This document shows, piece after piece, positions 6,590 to 9,075 of a stretch of 9,075 nt of DNA. A program made the position numbers and the translations under genes. Below the pieces are notes generated by a model. The model searched no databases and was not told the origin of the DNA. It saw only the letters and a list, made by a program, of their open reading frames with translations. Numbering within the stretch: position 1 is the stretch's first letter; each line of letters begins with the position of its first letter. This DNA comes from Anaerolineae bacterium (GTDB lineage Bacteria; Chloroflexota; Anaerolineae; Promineifilales; Promineifilaceae), in contig JANQSK010000368.1 in assembly GCA_028284105.1 (NCBI GenBank), positions 1 through 9,075 on the forward strand, given 5' to 3'.

Positions 6590-6630
6590 TTGGCATGCTT
6601 TGAGATCAAATCAAGTCTCAAGGTTGCCAA
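6590..6630 (+). promoter_or_regulatory. Long leader hairpin before the DtxR-family gene
   Basis: TTGGCA (6590-6595) pairs with TGCCAA (6625-6630). After a small internal loop, CTTTGAGA (6598-6605) pairs with TCTCAAGG (6616-6623) with one G-U, leaving a 10-nt apical loop (6606-6615). No T tract follows, so it is not a terminator. It would occupy almost the whole 5' UTR, ending just before the AGGG ribosome-binding site (6632-6635). It could stabilise the mRNA, control ribosome access, or be a DNA-level site. Confidence 0.5.
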
Positions 6631-6641
6631 TAGGGTAAATC

Positions 6642-7304
6642 ATGGAACCAAGCGTCGCCATGCGCGAATATTTAGCCGAAATATATCGTCTACAAGAAGA
6701 CAATCCTACGGTAAGTACCACAGCGCTTGCCGAGCGGTTAGACGTTTCTGCCCCTGCTGTTCCTCGAATGCTTCGCCGATTACGAAATGCAGGTTATATC
6801 TCCCACGAACCATACCACGGCTTTTTCCTAACTGAACGCGGGGTAGAAGAGGCTCTCAGCGAGCTTCGTCGTCATCGCATTTTAGAGGTTTTCCTTGTTA
6901 ATGTGATGGGATTTACATGGGAAGAAGCACATGAGCATGCTGATGATCTCGGTAAAGGCTTAAATGATGATGTCGTGGCGCGGATGGCTTTGATGACTGA
7001 TAATCCGACACGTTGCCCTCACGGTGAGCCTATCCCTGATGAAAATGGGGTCATTCCAAAAGTTGAAGATGTGTGTATCATCAATTTAGGTGTTGGCACT
7101 AAAGGGGAAGTAAGTCGCGTCAGAACACATGATCCCGAGAAATTAAAATATTTTGCCTCTTTGAAGTTAACACCAGGAATGGGGTTTGAAATCGTGGGTC
7201 GAGCACCCTTTAATGGCCCAATGCGCCTTCGCATTGATCGGGATGAAATTGTTTTGGGTGCTGAATTGACTAAATCGCTTTGGGTTGCCACCGAAGCAGC
7301 TTAG
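6642..7304 (+). CDS. DtxR/MntR-family transcriptional regulator with C-terminal FeoA-like domain
   Basis: A 220-residue regulator. Residues 1-66 form the winged helix (REYLAEIYRLQ, then LAERLDVSAPAVPRMLRRLRNAGYI, wing to FFLTERG). Residues ~67-130 are the dimerisation/metal domain, ending in CPHGEPIP, a DtxR-family signature. Residues ~140-217 are the SH3/FeoA-like domain. By hand alignment to Corynebacterium DtxR, the ancillary metal ligands are kept (H78, E82, H97 for His79, Glu83, His98). The primary site is altered: E9 for Met10, D101 for Cys102, G104 for Glu105 and K105 for His106. The family represses iron or manganese uptake genes when metal is bound; here sensing may be changed. The recognition helix has two prolines (P38, P41). 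Start ATG 6642 follows AGGG at 6 nt. Candidate operators lie upstream. No transporter gene is adjacent, so the metal is not identified. Confidence 0.9.
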   Translation: MEPSVAMREYLAEIYRLQEDNPTVSTTALAERLDVSAPAVPRMLRRLRNAGYISHEPYHGFFLTERGVEEALSELRRHRILEVFLVNVMGFTWEEAHEHADDLGKGLNDDVVARMALMTDNPTRCPHGEPIPDENGVIPKVEDVCIINLGVGTKGEVSRVRTHDPEKLKYFASLKLTPGMGFEIVGRAPFNGPMRLRIDRDEIVLGAELTKSLWVATEAA

Positions 7305-8017
7305 GGGAATAGTCGACGCGTCTTCACTTCTGCAACGGCATCGTCGCGATAGCGATATAATTTGGCAGGACGCCCCTCACCATCTTTCTTTTTATTTCCA
7401 GTCTCTTCTAAAATCCCATAAGATAAGATTTTTCTTCGGAAGTTTCGCTTGTCTAAACGCTCGCTGAGAATAATTTCGTATGCTTTCTGAAGCTCAGTGA
7501 GGGTAAAGACGTCTGGAAGGAGCTGAAATCCAACGGCCGTATATTCGAGTTTGTAACGTAACCGTGTAAGGGCATATTCAACAATTTGGGCGTGGTCAAA
7601 TGCCAACTCTGGTAAATCAAACACAGAAAACCAGCTAACATCGCTGTCACCCTTATTGATTTGGGGTTTAACGGCCGTAAATGGAACAAGGGCAAAGTAA
7701 GAGATTGTGATCACACGAGTGCGTGGGTCCCGGTCGGGGGCACCAAAGGTGTATAGCTGCTCCGTGTAGACATCTTTGACGCCTGTTTTATCTGCTAGCG
7801 CACGATTGGCAGCGTCGTCAAGTGATTCATTGATGCCTACAAATGTTCCAGGAAGCGCCCAATATTGAGCAAACGGCCGTTCTGCTCTTTTGGTTAGTAA
7901 GATGCGTAAATCATCTTCAACTAGCGAGAAGATAGCAACATCTACGGTAACAGACGGCCGATCGAACTCCGAAGGGTTATAGTTTTCTGGAACATCAATG
8001 GACATGACCTGTGTCAT
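7301..8017 (-). CDS. NrtR-like Nudix-domain transcriptional regulator
   Basis: A 238-residue protein with an N-terminal Nudix domain (~22-155) and a C-terminal winged helix (~165-238). The C-terminal segment FTLTELQKAYEIIL, DKRNFRRKIL, and RPAKLYRYR is the diagnostic NrtR helix-turn-helix. The Nudix box (57-80) is degenerate: after E64, the catalytic RE..EE becomes R72-A73..D76-K77, and the first glycine is T58. This argues for a ligand sensor rather than a hydrolase. NrtR proteins bind ADP-ribose or related products and control NAD or sugar genes; the target here is unknown. The first codon overlaps the cpaB stop by 1 nt, so it is probably translated from the same message. M5 (codon at 8003-8005) is an alternative start with CAGG before it. 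Its 3' end overlaps the DtxR-family gene by 4 bp. Confidence 0.92.
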   Translation of the reverse strand: MTQVMSIDVPENYNPSEFDRPSVTVDVAIFSLVEDDLRILLTKRAERPFAQYWALPGTFVGINESLDDAANRALADKTGVKDVYTEQLYTFGAPDRDPRTRVITISYFALVPFTAVKPQINKGDSDVSWFSVFDLPELAFDHAQIVEYALTRLRYKLEYTAVGFQLLPDVFTLTELQKAYEIILSERLDKRNFRRKILSYGILEETGNKKKDGEGRPAKLYRYRDDAVAEVKTRRLFP

Positions 8018-9075
8018 TACTCAGAGCTATTTTCAGTAAAGTCCACGTTTGGTATTGCCAACTCAAAATCAATTGGGTCAGGAATTGCTAAAGCACCTTG
8101 GTCAATGATTTGTGGTAAGCTGACGCTTGTCGTTACAAAGACGGTGTTATCCGTTGGTGAGCGTAAGACTAAGTCAATATCGACATCTTTCTCACGCGCC
8201 CATTTGAGAGCAAGCGCATCTTGGAGTGACATACTCAAGATCACAATGTTTGGTGTATCTTCTAAACGCGAAGGAATAGGTGTTGGTGTTGGTAATGGAT
8301 TGTCTGTGCCAACTGAGGCATCTGCAGCGTCTTGTGCATCCTGTTGTTGACGGTCTAACTCACGAGGGTCTTGATAACGACCCACATACAACACTTCTGA
8401 TTGCTGTATAAAGAGCTGCGTAGAGCGTTTTGGAATGGGATCAAAGTCAGATTCAAGTTGACCACCACCCGATCCTTTTGGAATGATGACGGCAATTTGG
8501 TTGAGTTCTGAAATGAATTCGAGACGACCTTGGGCAAATGTTTCAAATAAGAACGCTTCACCTGCTAACAAAGCCGTTTGATTTACAATGGCAATATCGT
8601 TTGGTAGAACGGTTCTAAATTCTGGGTCAATTTCAACAATTTGAACGGTGACGAGCATATCGACTAGGTCACCTGGGCGCATCCCTAAACCAACACCAGA
8701 AAGCTCATCAATTGGAAAGGCCACAGCGACTTGTCCTGGAGGGACATGTAGACCGAGGTCTGACCCTAATGCGCCCACATCAGCGGGATCGTTGGTAATC
8801 ATAGGGTTGAGAATCTCTTGTCCTCTCGCTATTTCAACTCGAGCAATACGGCCGTTTAATTGTGTCGTGTCGGTAAAAGTGTACCCGCCAAGCAACGCAA
8901 TATTGGTGATTGGACGTTCTTCAATCGTTAAAAATTCGCTTGTAATCATTGTGCCTACAGGAATCCGTAAGCGAGAAACAACCACATTTTGGAATTGGGG
9001 TTCAGCTGTGGGCGTAGGCGGAATTTGAGCAATCCCATCTCCGGTTCCATCTCCATCAGGAATACCGTCGTCCCC
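8017..9075 (-). CDS. cpaB: CpaB/RcpC-like Flp (Tad) pilus assembly protein, 5' end beyond right edge
   Basis: The minus strand is open to the window edge: 352 residues with the N-terminus missing. The edge segment is Gly/Asp-rich, then a Pro/Thr linker (PPTPTAEP). A SAF domain follows at about 8988-8790 (VVVSRLRIPVGTMITSEFL). Next is the CpaB/RcpC core (PPGQVAVAFPIDEL...GMRPGDLVDMLVTVQ, about 8750-8640). A Gln/Asp/Ala-rich and PTPTPIP linker lies at about 8360-8265. The C-terminal region (NIVILSMSLQDALALKWAREKDVDIDLVLRSP) matches the end of Chloroflexota CpaB-type proteins from memory. CpaB proteins work at the cell envelope in export of the Flp pilus. A GTG at 8983-8985 is internal to the linker and not the likely start, because the frame continues upstream in linker sequence and the usual N-terminal membrane segment is not yet reached. 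It is followed, with 1-nt overlap, by the NrtR-like gene. Confidence 0.88.
   Translation of the reverse strand, partial: GDDGIPDGDGTGDGIAQIPPTPTAEPQFQNVVVSRLRIPVGTMITSEFLTIEERPITNIALLGGYTFTDTTQLNGRIARVEIARGQEILNPMITNDPADVGALGSDLGLHVPPGQVAVAFPIDELSGVGLGMRPGDLVDMLVTVQIVEIDPEFRTVLPNDIAIVNQTALLAGEAFLFETFAQGRLEFISELNQIAVIIPKGSGGGQLESDFDPIPKRSTQLFIQQSEVLYVGRYQDPRELDRQQQDAQDAADASVGTDNPLPTPTPIPSRLEDTPNIVILSMSLQDALALKWAREKDVDIDLVLRSPTDNTVFVTTSVSLPQIIDQGALAIPDPIDFELAIPNVDFTENSSE

Noticed and set aside
6600..6621. TTGAGA/TCTCAA as a separate DNA operator
   Set aside because: It is the inner part of the longer 6590-6630 stem-loop, so I reported it there and not as an independent site.
8105..8350. Plus-strand open frames opposite cpaB (also 8648-9028)
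   Set aside because: They are shadows of cpaB, low-complexity, without ribosome-binding sites or family motifs.

Overview
The window looks like a chromosomal segment of a Chloroflexota bacterium, probably Anaerolineae-like (inference, moderate confidence). The reasons are a lipoprotein di-haem peroxidase, a CpaB/SAF pilus-assembly protein of the type with a Pro/Thr linker, an NrtR-type Nudix regulator, a DtxR-family regulator with a C-terminal FeoA-like domain, and tRNA genes that do not encode CCA. Base composition is moderate, roughly mid-40s % GC by eye. No insertion sequence, integrase, CRISPR array or phage gene was seen.

Layout: (1) 1-363, minus, the N-terminal part of a class I SAM-dependent methyltransferase running off the left edge. 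(2) 364-592, a divergent promoter region with an 18-bp inverted repeat. (3) 593-1975, plus, a lipoprotein di-haem cytochrome c peroxidase/MauG-family protein, closed by a strong terminator at 2002-2036. (4) 2138-4123, plus, acetoacetyl-CoA synthetase. (5) 4204-4299, minus, a selenocysteine tRNA, divergent from a plus-strand tRNA-Phe / tRNA-Gly / tRNA-Cys cluster (4431-4741) that has a near-consensus promoter and two terminator-like hairpins. (6) 4815-6530, plus, an M3-family zinc oligopeptidase. (7) 6531-6641, a dense regulatory interval with two related AACAA/TTGTT palindromes and a leader hairpin. (8) 6642-7304, plus, the DtxR-family regulator. (9) 7301-8017, minus, an NrtR-like regulator overlapping the DtxR gene tail to tail by 4 bp. 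(10) 8017-9075, minus, cpaB, running off the right edge and overlapping the NrtR start by 1 bp.

The genes do not form one pathway. The most informative themes are two metabolite- or metal-sensing regulators whose catalytic or metal-binding residues are altered, the capacity to decode UGA as selenocysteine (selC), and the octamer palindrome ACGGCCGT, which occurs 11 times in 9 kb, in all three codon phases. The last is what a genome-wide highly iterated palindrome would look like. No defence system or other complete new multi-gene system could be demonstrated; the strongest unexplained signals are the iterated palindrome and the regulatory architecture at 6528-6642.
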